Assembly (NCBI RefSeq): GCF_900155865.1
Contig: NZ_LT707006.1
Location: 639,625-703,624 of the forward strand
From: Bacteroides bouchesdurhonensis
GTDB lineage: Bacteria; Bacteroidota; Bacteroidia; Bacteroidales; Bacteroidaceae
DNA length: 64,000 bases
Direction: 5' to 3'
In this document: positions 63,956 through 64,000 of the stretch, piece after piece
Position numbering within the stretch: the first letter of the stretch is position 1
How the letters are laid out: the number at the start of each line of letters is the position of its first letter
Notes under the pieces: model-generated
Databases searched by the model: none
Seen by the model: only the letters and a program-made list of their open reading frames with translations
Told to the model about the DNA's origin: nothing
Translations under genes and position numbers: made by a program

Positions 63956-64000
63956 TTAGTTGATATTCGAAAATCCTTCGTAATTCCTGGTGCATCTTAT
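63956..64000 (-). CDS. 3' end of a second copy of the small secreted protein, continues beyond window
   Basis: The last 14 codons (IRCTRNYEGFSNIN) match the protein at 61477, but a T in place of G creates a TAA at 63956-63958, so this copy ends eight residues earlier. It shows that the tandem duplication includes the gene before the HExxH gene. Confidence 0.5.
   Translation of the reverse strand: MRCTRNYEGFSNIN

Overview
The window looks like a chromosomal segment of a gut Bacteroides (Bacteroidota). The evidence is two hybrid two-component regulators, many secreted glycosidases and lipoproteins, a fused SecDF, a fused gamma-alpha 2-oxoacid:ferredoxin oxidoreductase, and repeated upstream boxes of the Bacteroides type (TTTG, about 19-20 bases, TAnnTTTG). 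The species is not decided from sequence alone. LEFT, 1-21349: the tail of an ADP-forming acyl-CoA synthetase is followed by a secreted-enzyme locus. A plus-strand run holds a metallophosphoesterase, a GH97 glycosidase, an unassigned predicted toroid hydrolase, a double-GH43 protein and a glycerophosphodiester phosphodiesterase. A 1325-residue hybrid sensor/regulator reads the other way. A second plus-strand run holds another unassigned predicted toroid protein, a Ser-type sulfatase and two related GH43 enzymes. No SusC/SusD pair is present, so this is a glycan-degrading locus without its own importer in this window. The enzymes suggest an arabinose/galactose-containing glycan with sulfate and perhaps phosphodiester groups. 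MIDDLE, 21492-50270: mostly housekeeping genes: comM-like ATPase with a redoxin-fold lipoprotein, a large TPR lipoprotein, xerD divergent from aroQ-pyk-methyltransferase-rbfA-lolC-like, an esterase, korAB, a tRNA-Arg(CCT), two small unknown secreted proteins, secDF, an M3 peptidase, two rhomboids with a membrane endo/exonuclease/phosphatase-fold protein, HU, argS and topA. Several strong hairpin terminators separate convergent genes. RIGHT, 50521-64000: a second hybrid two-component regulator faces a minus-strand accessory region. That region contains a GH18 lipoprotein, a transglutaminase-fold lipoprotein and two tandem copies of a three-gene unit: a small secreted protein, an HExxH lipoprotein of about 512 residues, and a 182-residue secreted protein. 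In the left copy the HExxH gene is split by a complete IS110-family element and also carries an in-frame stop. The two copies are almost identical at both outer ends, but differ strongly across the end of the HExxH gene and the start of its partner gene. This pattern of a constant frame with a variable centre is the best candidate here for an undescribed system. Two intergenic arrays with exact 22-bp periodicity and palindromic cores (19680-19767 and 54511-54550) are also unexplained.
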